In this document: positions 31,404-40,618 of the stretch, in pieces | Layout of the letters: the number at the start of each line of letters is the position of its first letter | Numbering within the stretch: position 1 is the stretch's first letter | NCBI RefSeq assembly: GCF_022695985.1 | Contig: NZ_JAAPBF010000031.1 | Location: 1-52,641, forward strand | Length of the DNA: 52,641 bases | Reading direction: 5' to 3' | Source of the DNA: Streptomyces sp. NP-1717 | GTDB taxonomy: Bacteria; Actinomycetota; Actinomycetes; Streptomycetales; Streptomycetaceae | Notes under the pieces: model-generated | Database searches by the model: none | What the model saw: only the letters and a program-made list of their open reading frames with translations | What the model was told of the DNA's origin: nothing | Translations under genes and position numbers: made by a program

Positions 31404-32032
31404 CCCAACTCCACGCGGCCGTCGCGCGCTGCCACCAGAGCCGCCTCGTGGGTGGCGACCAGGAACGCCGTGCCCTCCTGCGCCCGCTCGGTGATCAGCG
31501 CGGCCACCAGGTCGACACGGTCGCTGTCGAGGTGCCGCTCGGGCTCGTCGAGCAGCACGACTTCGGCGGGCCGGACCAACGCCAGTGCGAGGCTGAGGAG
31601 TTGCAGCTGCCCGGAGGAGACCTGATGGGGAAAACGATGCCCCAGCGGGGAGAGTCCCAGACGCTCGACGATCTCTTCCGCGCGTTCGGCGGTCTCCGGG
31701 GTGTTGCCGTACCAGGAAGCGGCGACCAGTGTCACCTGCTCGCGCAGCGTCATGTCGCGGGCGAACGGGATCGGGTCGACCAGCGACGCCACGAGCCGTC
31801 GGTGCGAGGGCTTCGCGACGTCGGCGGGTTCGCCTCTCACTGAGCACGAACCGGCCGTCAGGCGCCGGCTGCCCAGGAAGGCACGGAGCAGCGTGGTCTT
31901 GCCCGAGCCGTTGCCGCCGGTGACGCACCAGAACTCGCCCGGCATCACCGTGAACGTCGTGGGCGCGAGCAGTGTGGTGTCGCCGAGCGTGACCGTCGCA
32001 CCGTCTGCCGCGATCGCCGGAACCACGGTCAC
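31400..32032 (-). CDS. ABC transporter ATP-binding protein with atypical Q-loop and signature
   Basis: 210 aa from GTG 32032 (GGAGG 4 nt upstream). Walker A GGNGSGKTT, Walker B VVLLDEPERHLD and H-loop THEA are intact. The signature reads VSSGQLQLLSLA instead of LSGGQ. At the Q-loop position the sequence is VASLVDPIPFARDM, with no obvious glutamine. It should still bind and hydrolyse ATP to drive the 512-aa membrane partner, with which it is translationally coupled. Upstream a 35-codon ORF ends in a TGA that overlaps this GTG (GTGA), so the cluster may have three genes. Confidence 0.88.
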   Translation of the reverse strand: MTVVPAIAADGATVTLGDTTLLAPTTFTVMPGEFWCVTGGNGSGKTTLLRAFLGSRRLTAGSCSVRGEPADVAKPSHRRLVASLVDPIPFARDMTLREQVTLVAASWYGNTPETAERAEEIVERLGLSPLGHRFPHQVSSGQLQLLSLALALVRPAEVVLLDEPERHLDSDRVDLVAALITERAQEGTAFLVATHEAALVAARDGRVELG

Positions 32033-32136
32033 CTGCCCTCCAGAACCACGAGCGTCTCCCGTGATCGTGCGCTGTACTCCTCGCCCGCGTAGGGCCCGTT
32101 GACGCTCCCCACCCCCGGGCCGGTCATCCGCGCCAT
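32029..32136 (-). CDS. Candidate 35-aa peptide gene overlapping the ABC ATPase start
   Basis: ATG 32136, with GGAG 9 nt upstream (a second ATG is at 32127), opens 35 codons; the stop TGA 32029-32031 overlaps the GTG of the ATPase gene. The peptide begins MARMTGPGVGSVNGPYAG and ends RETLVVLEGR; it has no cysteine, no signal peptide and no hydrophobic helix. Its frame stays open upstream to TAG near 32210. Coupling to an ABC exporter suggests a translated coupling ORF or an exported peptide. No RiPP-modifying enzyme is seen nearby. It may also be the remnant tail of a lost gene. Confidence 0.4.
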   Translation of the reverse strand: MARMTGPGVGSVNGPYAGEEYSARSRETLVVLEGR

Positions 32137-32333
32137 CGGCCGGATCTCCGGCAGCGTCGCCCGCACGGTCTCGTGAAGCGAGGTGCGTGCCGACGCGCTT
32201 CTCCCTGCCCGGGAAGCCTATCGGCGATCACGACAGGTCGGTCCGTCAGGTGAAGCATCAGCGGGGCGGCGAATCCGCCCGGCCCGGCTCCCGCCGCTCC
32301 AGCGGCCCGGCAATCTCGCACCGCGGTCACGGG

Positions 32334-32912
32334 TCACGACGCCCGGGCGTCGAGGCGCAGGCTCCAGCGGCCGGGGCCGCCCATGAGGGTGACGGTGGAC
32401 AGGGGGCGGACGTCCACGCTCCAGAAGCTCGGGGCGGGGGCGTGCAGGGCGTAGACGAGCGCGGCCCGGATGACCGCCGGTTCGGCGACGGCGACGATGG
32501 CGGCGATGTCGTCGGCCGGGCGGGTGTCCAGCCAGCCGCCTATACGGGAGATGAACGCCAGCAGCGGTTCGCCGCCGTGCGGGGCCGAGCGCGGGTCGGC
32601 GAGCCAGGCGTCCACGGCGGCCGGTTCACGCGCGGCGACGTCCGCGAAGGTGCAGCCGCGCCAGCGGCCCATGTCGCAGTCCCGGAGTGCGGGCTGGACG
32701 AGGGGCGCGTAGCCGAGGGCCTCGCCGGTGGCGCGGCTGCGCGCGGTGGGCGAGCAGTAGCGCAGATCGGCGGCGGCCAGCGGCACGAGCGCGTGCGCGA
32801 GGAGTTGCACCTCGTGCCAGCCGGCCTGGTCGAGGGGACGGTCGTCGTCGAAACGTTCGGCAAGTGGGGCTGAGCTGCGCGCGGCGGCGACCAACGTGAC
32901 CCGAACACTCAT
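32334..32912 (-). CDS. Histidine-phosphatase-fold protein lacking the catalytic histidines
   Basis: 192 aa. The layout is that of the histidine phosphatase superfamily: N-terminal strand VRVTLVAAARSS, then SPTARSRATGEALG (matching SPxxRxxxTA) and DCDMGRWRG (matching ExxxGxWxG). But the RHG motif, whose His is phosphorylated, reads AARSS, and the distal histidine motif (normally THGG) reads AEPAVIRAAL. Both catalytic histidines therefore appear to be missing. It may bind a phospho-ligand without turnover. It sits alone after the ABC cluster. ATG 32912. Confidence 0.75.
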   Translation of the reverse strand: MSVRVTLVAAARSSAPLAERFDDDRPLDQAGWHEVQLLAHALVPLAAADLRYCSPTARSRATGEALGYAPLVQPALRDCDMGRWRGCTFADVAAREPAAVDAWLADPRSAPHGGEPLLAFISRIGGWLDTRPADDIAAIVAVAEPAVIRAALVYALHAPAPSFWSVDVRPLSTVTLMGGPGRWSLRLDARAS

Positions 32913-32943
32913 GCCGGGATCGTGAGCCCGAAAGCCCCACAGG

Positions 32944-33387
32944 TCAAGAGGGGGGCTGAAGGTCCAGGGTCATCCACATCGCGGGGTGTTCGAGCGGCGT
33001 GAACCCCACCTTCTCGTAGACGCCGTGGGCGTCCTCCGTGGCCAGCATCATGCGTCGCAGCCCCAGCGGGGCGAGGTGGTCGCGCGCGGCGGTGACCAGC
33101 TCGGTGCCGAGTCCCTCGCCACGGGCGGCGGGGGCGACGTACACGTCGCAGAGCCAGGCGAAGGTGGCGTGGTCGGTGACGACGCGGGCGTAGGCGACCT
33201 GTTCGCCCGACGCGCTGTCGTAGACGCCGAAGTTGAGCGACCCGGCGATGGCCCTGTCCTGGACGTCGCGGCCCCGGCCGAGCGCCCAGTACGCGTCCGT
33301 CGACAGCCAGCGGTGGATCCGCTCCGCGTCGAGGCGCGCGGGGTCGGTGGAGATCTCGTACGCGGCGGAGGTCGTCGTCTCGGTCAT
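32944..33387 (-). CDS. GNAT-family N-acetyltransferase
   Basis: About 147 aa from ATG 33387 (an in-frame GTG at 33435 would add 16 residues). Motif A is LCDVYVAPAARGEGLGTELV, with the acetyl-CoA loop ARGEGLG, and motif B LRRMMLATEDAHGVYEKVGF ends in the usual YEKVGF turn. The short, single-domain form with AYWALGRGRDVQDRA near the N-terminus is common in streptomycetes. Substrate unknown. It lies 30 bp before the phosphatase-fold gene on the same strand, so the two may be co-transcribed. Confidence 0.87.
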   Translation of the reverse strand: MTETTTSAAYEISTDPARLDAERIHRWLSTDAYWALGRGRDVQDRAIAGSLNFGVYDSASGEQVAYARVVTDHATFAWLCDVYVAPAARGEGLGTELVTAARDHLAPLGLRRMMLATEDAHGVYEKVGFTPLEHPAMWMTLDLQPPS

Positions 33388-33450
33388 GGCGGAAGGCTGC
33401 CAGCCGGGGGGCCGGTTGTCAGTGGTGGATGCCACGATCGATTCATGTGG

Positions 33451-34885
33451 TCAGCCCAGCACTTCGTCGCAGGCGGTACGCAGCCGCCGCACGCCGTCGG
33501 CGATCTCCTGCGGTCCCGCGACGGCCGCGTAGCCCAGCCGCAGATGGCCGGCGGAGGGTTCGGCGCAGAAATAGGGGCGGCCGGGGGTGACGGCGACGCC
33601 CGCGCGCAGCGCGGCGGAGGCGAGCATCTGTTCGTCCGTGCCGTCGGGCAGGCGCAGCCACAGGTGATAGCCGCCGGGCGGGATGTAGGGGAGGGCCAGT
33701 TCGGGGATGTCCCGGCGGACGGCGGCCGCCATGACGTCCCTGCGGTTCTTCAGCTCCCTTGAGAGGGACCGCAGATGGCGGTTCCAGGCGGACGATCCGA
33801 CCAGTTCGAGCGCGGCTTCCTGGAGGGGCCGGGCGACGAAGAAGCAGTCCACGACATGGATGGCGCGGAGCCGTTCGAGCACGGGGCCCCGGGCGGCCAG
33901 CACCCCCACCCGGAGGCTGGGTGAGGTGGCCTTGGTGAGGGAGCAGACATGGACGACGACTCCGTCGGCGTCGTCGGCGGCGAGGGGTCCCGGCAGCGGA
34001 CCGGCGTCCTCGTGGACGAGGCGGCGCACGAAGTCGTCCTCGACGACGAAGGCCCCCGCCTCGCGGGCGATCCGCAGCACCTCGGGCCGACGGGCGGCGG
34101 AAAGGATGGCTCCGGTGGGGTTCTGGATGAGGGGCTGGCAGACGAACACCCGTGCTCCGGTGGCGCGGAAGGCGGAGGCGAGGAGTTCGGGTCGTACGCC
34201 GTCGGGGTCGACGGGGACGGGGACGGGCCGCAGTCCGGAGGCCCGTGCGATGGCGAGCATGCCGGGGTAGGTGGGTGATTCGACGAGGACGGGTGCGCCG
34301 GGCGGTGCGAGGGCGCGCAGCGCGGTGGTCAGGGCGCTCTGGCCGCCGGAGGTGACGAGCACGTCGGCGGCCGTCCAGGTGTCGCCGATGCCGCGGGCGA
34401 ACCACTCGCGGAGTTCGGGCAGCCCGTCGGTGGGCGGGCGGCTCCAGGCGCCGGGCCGTCGGCCGGCGCGGGCGAGGGCGGCGGCCATGGCCCGTTCGGG
34501 CTGGAGGGAGGAGTGGAGGTAGCCGCCGTTGAACTCGATCACCCCGGGGGCGGGCGCGGCGAGGGTAGTCAGTACGGCGGACGAGTCGACACTGCGCGGG
34601 ACGAGTTCGGTGGCGGCGTCGGCGCTGAGCGCGACCTCCTGCCAGGAGGTGTCGCCGGCTCGCGGGGTGCCGGGCCGGGCCGGTGCGCGGAAGGCTCCGG
34701 CGCCGGGGCGGGTGACGACCAGGCCCTCGGCGGAGAGCTGGGCCAGCGCCCGGGAGACGGTCACCGGGGAGACCCGGTGGCGCTCGACCAGCTCCCTGCT
34801 GGACGGCAGCTTTCCACCGGGTGAGTAGCGGTTCAGCTCCGCTCGCAGAGATTTCGCCAACTCGGCCACGCTGCTACGCTCTTGC

Positions 34886-34887
<2 letters not shown>
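33451..34887 (-). CDS. MocR-type regulator: GntR winged helix fused to a PLP aminotransferase-like domain
   Basis: 478 aa. Residues about 1-70 are a GntR winged helix (LPSSRELVERHRVSPVTVSRALAQLSAEG), then a linker, then a fold-type I aminotransferase domain from about 100. The PLP-lysine motif is SLTKATSPSLRVGVLAARG, and VFVCQPLIQNPTGAILS and FVVEDDFVRRL are also typical. MocR proteins sense PLP or an aminated ligand and usually regulate a divergent gene. Here that is the EamA exporter, whose ATG overlaps this gene's ATG within one CATG. An alternative GTG start lies at 34869. Confidence 0.93.
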
Positions 34888-35782
<895 letters not shown>

Positions 35783-35900
35783 GGCGTGTGGTGGAAGTCC
35801 CGTCCGGCTCACGACGCCCGGCACGCATGCCGTGGGCCCGGGCCGGGACCGCCGCGAGGCGGGCCGACTCGTGGACCGGGCGACCGTCGCGGAGCGGGCT

Positions 35901-37214
35901 TCAGCCCTGGCGTGGCGGGCGTACCCGGGACTTGTAGTGGTCGGCCACCGCCCTCGCGAAGGCGCCGTTCTTGTCGTTCACGCACTCCAGCGCGGAGAAG
36001 TAGCAGTGCCCCCGTACCTCCGGGTACTGCTTCGCGAAGGTCAGGTGCCGGGAGACCTCCGCCACGTCCTGCCACGGCGCGGGCTGGGCGGGGTCGCCCG
36101 CCTTGTAGAGGGCCTCGCCGATGTAGAGGTCGACGCCGGTGCCCTTCACCACCTCGCTCCACCAGGGCACGAGCTTCGCGTAGTCGGCGGCGGCGAAGCC
36201 GATGTTCCAGTAGACCTGCGGGGTGATGTAGTCGATCCAGCCCTCCTTGACCCACTTCCTGGTGTCGGCGTACAGGTCGTCGTAGGTCTGCACACCGGCC
36301 TTGGTGTCGGAGCCTGTCGGGTCGGTGGCGATGTTGCGCCACACCCCGAACGGGCTGATGCCGAAGGCGACATGCTTCTTGATCTTCTTGATCCGCTCCG
36401 ACGTCTCGCGCACCAGCCGGTCGGTGTTGTCGCGCCGCCAGGCCGCCTTGTCCGGGAAGCCGGCCCCGTACCGCTCGTACTGCGCGTCGTCGTCGAAGAC
36501 CTGGCCGGCGACCGGGTACGGGTAGAAGTAGTCGTCCCAGTGCACGGCGTCGATGTCGTAGCGGCGCACGGCGTCCAGCATCGCGTCCTGGACGAACTTC
36601 CTGACCTCCGGGATGCCCGGGTTGTAGTACAGCTTCCCGCCGTACGGGAGGATCCACTCCGGGTGCTTGCGGGCCGGGTGGCTCGGGATCAGCCTGGAGG
36701 GGTCCGTGTGGTTGGCCACGCGGTACGGGTTGAACCAGGCGTGCAGTTCGAGACCGCGCTTGTGGGCCTCCTTCACGGCCGTACCCAGCGGGTCCCAGCC
36801 CGGGTCCTTGCCCTGTACGCCGGTCAGGCACTCGGCCCACGGCTCGAACGGCGAGGGCCACAGGGCGTCGGCGGTCGGCCGCACCTGGAAGACGACGGTG
36901 TTCAGCTTCCGGTCGACCGCGGTGTCCAGGAACTTCAGCAGCTCGGCCCGCTGTTCGGCGACGGGCAGTCCGGGCCTGGACGGCCAGTCGCGGTTGACGA
37001 CCGTGGCGAGCCACATGCCGCGATGCTCGGTGCGCGTGCTGTGCCGGCCTCCGGAGCCCCCGGCGGCCCCCGCACCCGCCGCCGCTCCGGTCCCGCCGGT
37101 CGTGGCGGTCGCCCGCGCCGCTCCCGTCGCCGCGACGGCGTCGCCCGCCATCGCCAGTGACGTGAGTGCGCCCGTCGTGACCGCCACGAACGATCTTCTA
37201 CCGATTTGCCGCAT
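35901..37214 (-). CDS. Secreted glycoside-hydrolase-like protein (GHL10 / DUF187 type)
   Basis: 437 aa with a twin-arginine signal (MRQIGRRSFVAVTTG), a Gly/Ala/Thr-rich linker to about residue 58, and then the GHL10 domain: HRGMWLATVVNRDWPS, LNTVVFQVRPTADALW, LELHAWFNPYRV, IDAVHWDDYFYPYP (acidic residues on barrel strands) and ITPQVYWNIGF. The family is a TIM-barrel likely to act on polysaccharide or cell-wall glycans; catalytic residues are only predicted. AGGGG lies 8 nt upstream of ATG 37214. Tat export implies folding in the cytoplasm. Confidence 0.88.
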   Translation of the reverse strand: MRQIGRRSFVAVTTGALTSLAMAGDAVAATGAARATATTGGTGAAAGAGAAGGSGGRHSTRTEHRGMWLATVVNRDWPSRPGLPVAEQRAELLKFLDTAVDRKLNTVVFQVRPTADALWPSPFEPWAECLTGVQGKDPGWDPLGTAVKEAHKRGLELHAWFNPYRVANHTDPSRLIPSHPARKHPEWILPYGGKLYYNPGIPEVRKFVQDAMLDAVRRYDIDAVHWDDYFYPYPVAGQVFDDDAQYERYGAGFPDKAAWRRDNTDRLVRETSERIKKIKKHVAFGISPFGVWRNIATDPTGSDTKAGVQTYDDLYADTRKWVKEGWIDYITPQVYWNIGFAAADYAKLVPWWSEVVKGTGVDLYIGEALYKAGDPAQPAPWQDVAEVSRHLTFAKQYPEVRGHCYFSALECVNDKNGAFARAVADHYKSRVRPPRQG

Positions 37215-37372
37215 TTACCGACCCCTCATAGGTGAACTCGGACTGAACCTGCCGCAGAGCATGCCCGCCCCGGCCCACGGTGCACACACGTGCGCGGAGT
37301 AACGTCGAGGGCCGAAGCGGGCACCGGAATCACACGGCGCCCCGCAGAACCGGGACCAGCGAAAGGCACGAT

Positions 37373-38233
37373 GTGACCGACATCGAACGCGTCGGAGTGG
37401 TGGGCTGCGGCCAGATGGGCGCAGGCATCGCGGAGGTGTGCGCCCGAAGCGGCCTCGAAGTGATGGTCGCGGAGACCACCGGCGAGGCACTGGAGATAGG
37501 GCGTACCCGCCTCTACAACTCCCTCTCGAAGGCCGCCGAACGCGGCAAGATCACCGAGGAGGACCGCGACGCGACGCTCGGCAGGCTCAGTTTCACCACC
37601 GACCTCGGGGAGTTCGCCGACCGCGATCTGGTGATCGAGGCAGTCGTGGAGAACGAGCAGGTCAAGACGGAGATCTTCCAGGTCCTCGACCAGGTCGTGA
37701 CGCGCACCGACGCGATCCTGTCCTCCAACACCTCCTCCATTCCGCTGGTGAAGCTGGCCGTCGCGACGTCCCGTCCCGACCAGGTCATCGGCATCCACTT
37801 CTTCAACCCGGCACCGGTCCAGCAGCTCGTCGAACTGATCCCGGCGCTGACCACGTCGGACGACACGGTCAAGCGCGCCGAGGCCGTCGTCCGGGACGTG
37901 CTGGGCAAGCACGCGATCCGCGCCCAGGACCGGTCCGGTTTCGTGGTGAACGCCCTGCTCATCCCCTATCTGCTCTCGGCGATCCGGATGTTCGAGTCCG
38001 GCATCGCCAGCCGTGAGGACATCGACAACGGCATGGAGATGGGCTGCGCCCACCCGATGGGCCCGCTCAAGCTCGCCGATCTGATCGGTCTGGACACCGT
38101 GGCCTCGGTCGCCGATTCGATGTACGCCGAATACAAGGAGCCCCTGTACGCCGCTCCCCCGTTGCTCCAGCGCATGGTGGACGCGGGGCGCCTCGGCCGT
38201 AAGTCGGGCTCGGGCTTCTACCCGTACGGCTGA
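37373..38233 (+). CDS. 3-hydroxybutyryl-CoA dehydrogenase
   Basis: 286 aa starting at GTG 37373 (AAAGG 6 nt upstream). NAD-binding loop VGVVGCGQMGAGIAEVCARSG, then SSNTSSIPLVKLA and IGIHFFNPAPVQQLVELIP with the catalytic His, and the C-terminal dimer domain (SGFVVNALLIPYLLSAIRM, MGPLKLADLIGLD). It interconverts acetoacetyl-CoA and 3-hydroxybutyryl-CoA, feeding fatty-acid, polyhydroxybutyrate or ethylmalonyl-CoA metabolism. Convergent with the NUDIX gene after 18 bp. Confidence 0.93.
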   Translation: MTDIERVGVVGCGQMGAGIAEVCARSGLEVMVAETTGEALEIGRTRLYNSLSKAAERGKITEEDRDATLGRLSFTTDLGEFADRDLVIEAVVENEQVKTEIFQVLDQVVTRTDAILSSNTSSIPLVKLAVATSRPDQVIGIHFFNPAPVQQLVELIPALTTSDDTVKRAEAVVRDVLGKHAIRAQDRSGFVVNALLIPYLLSAIRMFESGIASREDIDNGMEMGCAHPMGPLKLADLIGLDTVASVADSMYAEYKEPLYAAPPLLQRMVDAGRLGRKSGSGFYPYG

Positions 38234-38251
38234 GCCTTCAAGGCCGGGCTC

Positions 38252-38800
38252 CTACCGGCGCCGCGCGCCGCCGCCCAGCCTCAGGTGATGGAGCATCAGC
38301 AGTCCGGCCGCCATGTTGGCGGCCGGCACCTGGCCGCGCGCGATCATCTCGGGGACGCGCTCCAGCGGTACCCACTCCCGGCGTGAGGACTCGAAGTCGT
38401 CCTCGGGATGGCCGGTGTAGGTGGCGGCGTCCGACCAGTAGAGATGGTGGCGGGAGTCGGTCAGACCGTTGGACGGCTCGACGGTGAGCAGATGCCGGAG
38501 GGGTCCGGGGCGCCAGCCGGTCTCCTCCTCCATCTCCCGCGCCGCCGCGCTCTCGACGGACTCACCGTCCTCGACGACACCCGCGGCCAGTTCCCAGCCC
38601 CAGCTGTCGGTGATGAAGCGGTGCCTCCACAGCATCAGCACCTCGTTGGCCTCGTTGACCGCGGTCGCCACGGCCACCGGACGGAGCCGGATGAGGAAGT
38701 GGTCCAGATGCCTGCCGTCGGGGAGTTCGACGTCCGCCAGATTCACCTGGAACCAGCGATTCTCATACACAGTCTGTTCGCTTAAGTTCGCCCACTGCAC
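38252..38800 (-). CDS. NUDIX hydrolase (ADP-ribose pyrophosphatase-like)
   Basis: 182 aa from GTG 38800. The NUDIX box is complete: GVVEDGESVESAAAREMEEE followed by TGW, with the Glu residues that bind Mg2+. The preceding region (YENRWFQVNLADVELPDG, FLIRLRPVAVA) and the downstream SDAATYTGHPED resemble ADP-sugar pyrophosphatases. It probably hydrolyses a nucleoside diphosphate linked to another moiety. The exact substrate is unknown. It is separate from the TPR regulator upstream on the same strand by about 50 bp. Confidence 0.88.
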   Translation of the reverse strand: MQWANLSEQTVYENRWFQVNLADVELPDGRHLDHFLIRLRPVAVATAVNEANEVLMLWRHRFITDSWGWELAAGVVEDGESVESAAAREMEEETGWRPGPLRHLLTVEPSNGLTDSRHHLYWSDAATYTGHPEDDFESSRREWVPLERVPEMIARGQVPAANMAAGLLMLHHLRLGGGARRR

Positions 38801-38851
38801 GGTTTTGCCACCTTCCGGTTGGGAGTTGGCAATATGGCAGCAGGCGCCTCC

Positions 38852-40189
38852 TCACAGGGGAACGCGCAGGGACCGTGCGACGTATCCCGCCGCTTCCGTC
38901 GCCTCCGCGCTGCCGCTCTCCAGCAGCCCCAGCCGCACCGCGCCCATCCGGTCCCTGAGCCGCAGCGACTCCATCCCCCGGGCCCGCTCGGCCATCTCCC
39001 GGGCCGTACCCGCCGCCCGGTCCGGCTCACCCTGCCGCAGCTCGATCTGGGTCAGCATCGCGAGCCGGTGCACCCGCCCCCGCTCGTGCGCCGGGGCGCC
39101 CACCGCCTCGGCGGCGTGCGTCCGCGCGGCCGCCAGATCACCCAGACAGAGCAGCGCCTCCGCCACCTGCACATTGACCAGACCCGGCTCCACATAGCCG
39201 GTCTCCTCGGGCTCCTGGCCCGGTCTGATCCGGCCCGCCTCGGCCTCCGCCCGTCCGATGCACACCCGCGCCGCGCCCCCGTCGCCGAGCAGCGCGTACG
39301 ACTTGGCCTGCATCGCGTACAGATCCGCGGCCAGCGCCGGGGTGATCGCCCGCCCCGCCGTACGCAGCGCCGCCTCGGCGAAGGCCACCGCCTGCCGGTA
39401 CTCCCCCATGAACAGTGACTGGTTGACGAGCAGCGCGATGGCGTACGCGCCCAGCCCCGTGTCCCCGCTGGCCTTCGCCAGCCGCAGCGCCTGGTGGAAG
39501 TAGCGCTGGGCGAGACCCTGCGCGTCGGAGTCGTACGCGCAGATACCGGCCACCGCGACCAGTCCACCCGTGGCGCGGTGCAGCCGGCGGCCCGTCGCGT
39601 CGCTGTAGCCGCCGCGCAGCATGGGCGCGGTCTCGGCGTTCAGGAAGCCGACGACCCTGGCGTGGGTGGCGAGACCGCCCGCCCGGCGGTACATCAGCTC
39701 GTAGTGCGTCCTGGCCGTCCGCAGCAGTTCGATGTCGGCCGGGCCGACGCGGCTGTGGCCGGCGCGCGAGACGTCCGCGTCCTGCGGCGGGTTCTCCCAC
39801 TCCCAGACCGGCATCACGGCGTGCGTACCGGTCACGGCGGGCGCCGCCACGACATGGCCCCGCTGCTGCTGGTCGGAGCGCCAGAGCGCGGTGGCACGCT
39901 CCACGAAGACCGCCAGGGTGGCGTCACGGCTCGGCGCCCCGGGGGCCGCGCCGAGGCCGATGTCGTCCAGCGTGAGCGTGCGCCCCAGCCGGTCGCCGAG
40001 CACCTGGCAGATCAGCTCGGGCACCGGGCCGCGCGGCCGCTGGCCCCTCAACCACCGCAGCACGGAGGTGTGTTCGTACCGCAGGCCGAGTCCGCGCGCC
40101 TGTCCGGCCCTGTTGACCCGGGCGGCGAATCCGGCGTGGGACATGCCCGCCTCGTCGATCAGTGAATCCAGCAGGGTATTGGGCTGCAT
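38852..40189 (-). CDS. HTH-TPR transcriptional regulator (streptomycete NsdA-like group)
   Basis: 445 aa. The N-terminus has a helix-turn-helix-like region (LLDSLIDEAGMSHAGFAARVNRAG, SVLRWLRGQRPRG), followed by several TPR-type helical pairs (AQRYFHQALRLAKASGDTG, YRQAVAFAEAALRTAGRA, DLAAARTHAAEAVGAPAHERG). This architecture is shared with NsdA, a negative regulator of development and antibiotic production in Streptomyces, and its many paralogues; the specific role is unknown. GGAGGGG precedes ATG 40189. A small ORF ends 24 bp upstream and may share its transcript. Confidence 0.85.
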   Translation of the reverse strand: MQPNTLLDSLIDEAGMSHAGFAARVNRAGQARGLGLRYEHTSVLRWLRGQRPRGPVPELICQVLGDRLGRTLTLDDIGLGAAPGAPSRDATLAVFVERATALWRSDQQQRGHVVAAPAVTGTHAVMPVWEWENPPQDADVSRAGHSRVGPADIELLRTARTHYELMYRRAGGLATHARVVGFLNAETAPMLRGGYSDATGRRLHRATGGLVAVAGICAYDSDAQGLAQRYFHQALRLAKASGDTGLGAYAIALLVNQSLFMGEYRQAVAFAEAALRTAGRAITPALAADLYAMQAKSYALLGDGGAARVCIGRAEAEAGRIRPGQEPEETGYVEPGLVNVQVAEALLCLGDLAAARTHAAEAVGAPAHERGRVHRLAMLTQIELRQGEPDRAAGTAREMAERARGMESLRLRDRMGAVRLGLLESGSAEATEAAGYVARSLRVPL

Positions 40190-40213
40190 GTGCCCCTCCG
40201 GGGTTAGGCAGCC

Positions 40214-40390
40214 TCAGGGTAGTGGGGCATCGCACGGGGTGTGAACGTAATGCCCGGATCGGTCCGTTGTGCGCCCTGCCGCGCCGGGCGCCCCGCCGGT
40301 TGACTTGGTCATCTCGCAAGGAGCGGCCGGGCCGTCGCACTCCCCCTCGTGCGGTACGGCGGCCCACACCCCGTCGTCCGTCCCGCCCAC
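40214..40390 (-). CDS. Candidate 58-aa hypothetical protein with its ribosome-binding site in a hairpin
   Basis: GTG 40390 to TGA 40214, 24 bp before the TPR regulator. The peptide begins VGGTDDGVWAAVPHEGECDG and contains two Cys residues; codon third positions are about 80% G or C, as in real genes here. GGAG lies about 10 nt upstream. Both GGAG and most of the spacer are in the 18-nt loop of a perfect 16-bp stem whose 3' arm starts at the last base of the GTG. If real, translation would be strongly structure-controlled. No known domain. Function unknown. Confidence 0.45.
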   Translation of the reverse strand: MGGTDDGVWAAVPHEGECDGPAAPCEMTKSTGGAPGAAGRTTDRSGHYVHTPCDAPLP

Positions 40391-40422
40391 CTGCCAGACA
40401 CTCCGCGGGCGGGACGGACGAC
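40373..40422 (-). promoter_or_regulatory. Perfect 16-bp inverted repeat enclosing a ribosome-binding site
   Basis: GTCGTCCGTCCCGCCC (40373-40388) pairs with GGGCGGGACGGACGAC (40407-40422), loop of 18 nt. The stem is very GC-rich. In a minus-strand transcript the loop carries GGAG and the first two bases of the GTG of the 58-aa ORF. It could act as a translation switch or as a terminator for rightward or leftward transcription. Confidence 0.6.
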
Positions 40423-40469
40423 TCGGCCGCACGACCCGATGCCGGAAGCGGCGAACAGGAGGTTGCGAG

Positions 40470-40516
40470 GCGGATATACGGCGCAGTGTTCGCCCCCCGG
40501 CCTGCGCCGTATCCGC
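40470..40516 (+). terminator. Intrinsic-terminator-like stem with T-run on the plus strand
   Basis: GCGGATA(TA)CGGCGCAG (40470-40486, TA bulge) pairs with CTGCGCCGTATCCGC (40502-40516), followed by GTTTTCCCCC. This is the classic layout of an intrinsic terminator, yet no plus-strand gene precedes it, so it may end a non-coding or antisense RNA. Confidence 0.45.
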
Positions 40517-40571
40517 GTTTTCCCCCTACGCGACTCGACGCGAGCCGACGAGCACCGGCGTACGGGCACGG

Positions 40572-40613
40572 CCGAGGGGCGCGTCCGGACCTGAATCCGG
40601 ACGCGCCCCTCGG
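40572..40613. terminator. Terminator downstream of pheT
   Basis: Perfect 18-bp stem CCGAGGGGCGCGTCCGGA / TCCGGACGCGCCCCTCGG with a 6-nt loop CCTGAA, 88 bp past the pheT stop (minus strand). It is one of the longest perfect stems in the window. Confidence 0.8.
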
Positions 40614-40618
40614 TCTCT

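Noticed and set aside
35809..37014. Minus-strand 401-codon frame overlapping the GHL10-like gene
   Set aside because: Arg/Gly-rich out-of-frame shadow; the frame ending at 35901 has a Tat signal and all domain motifs.
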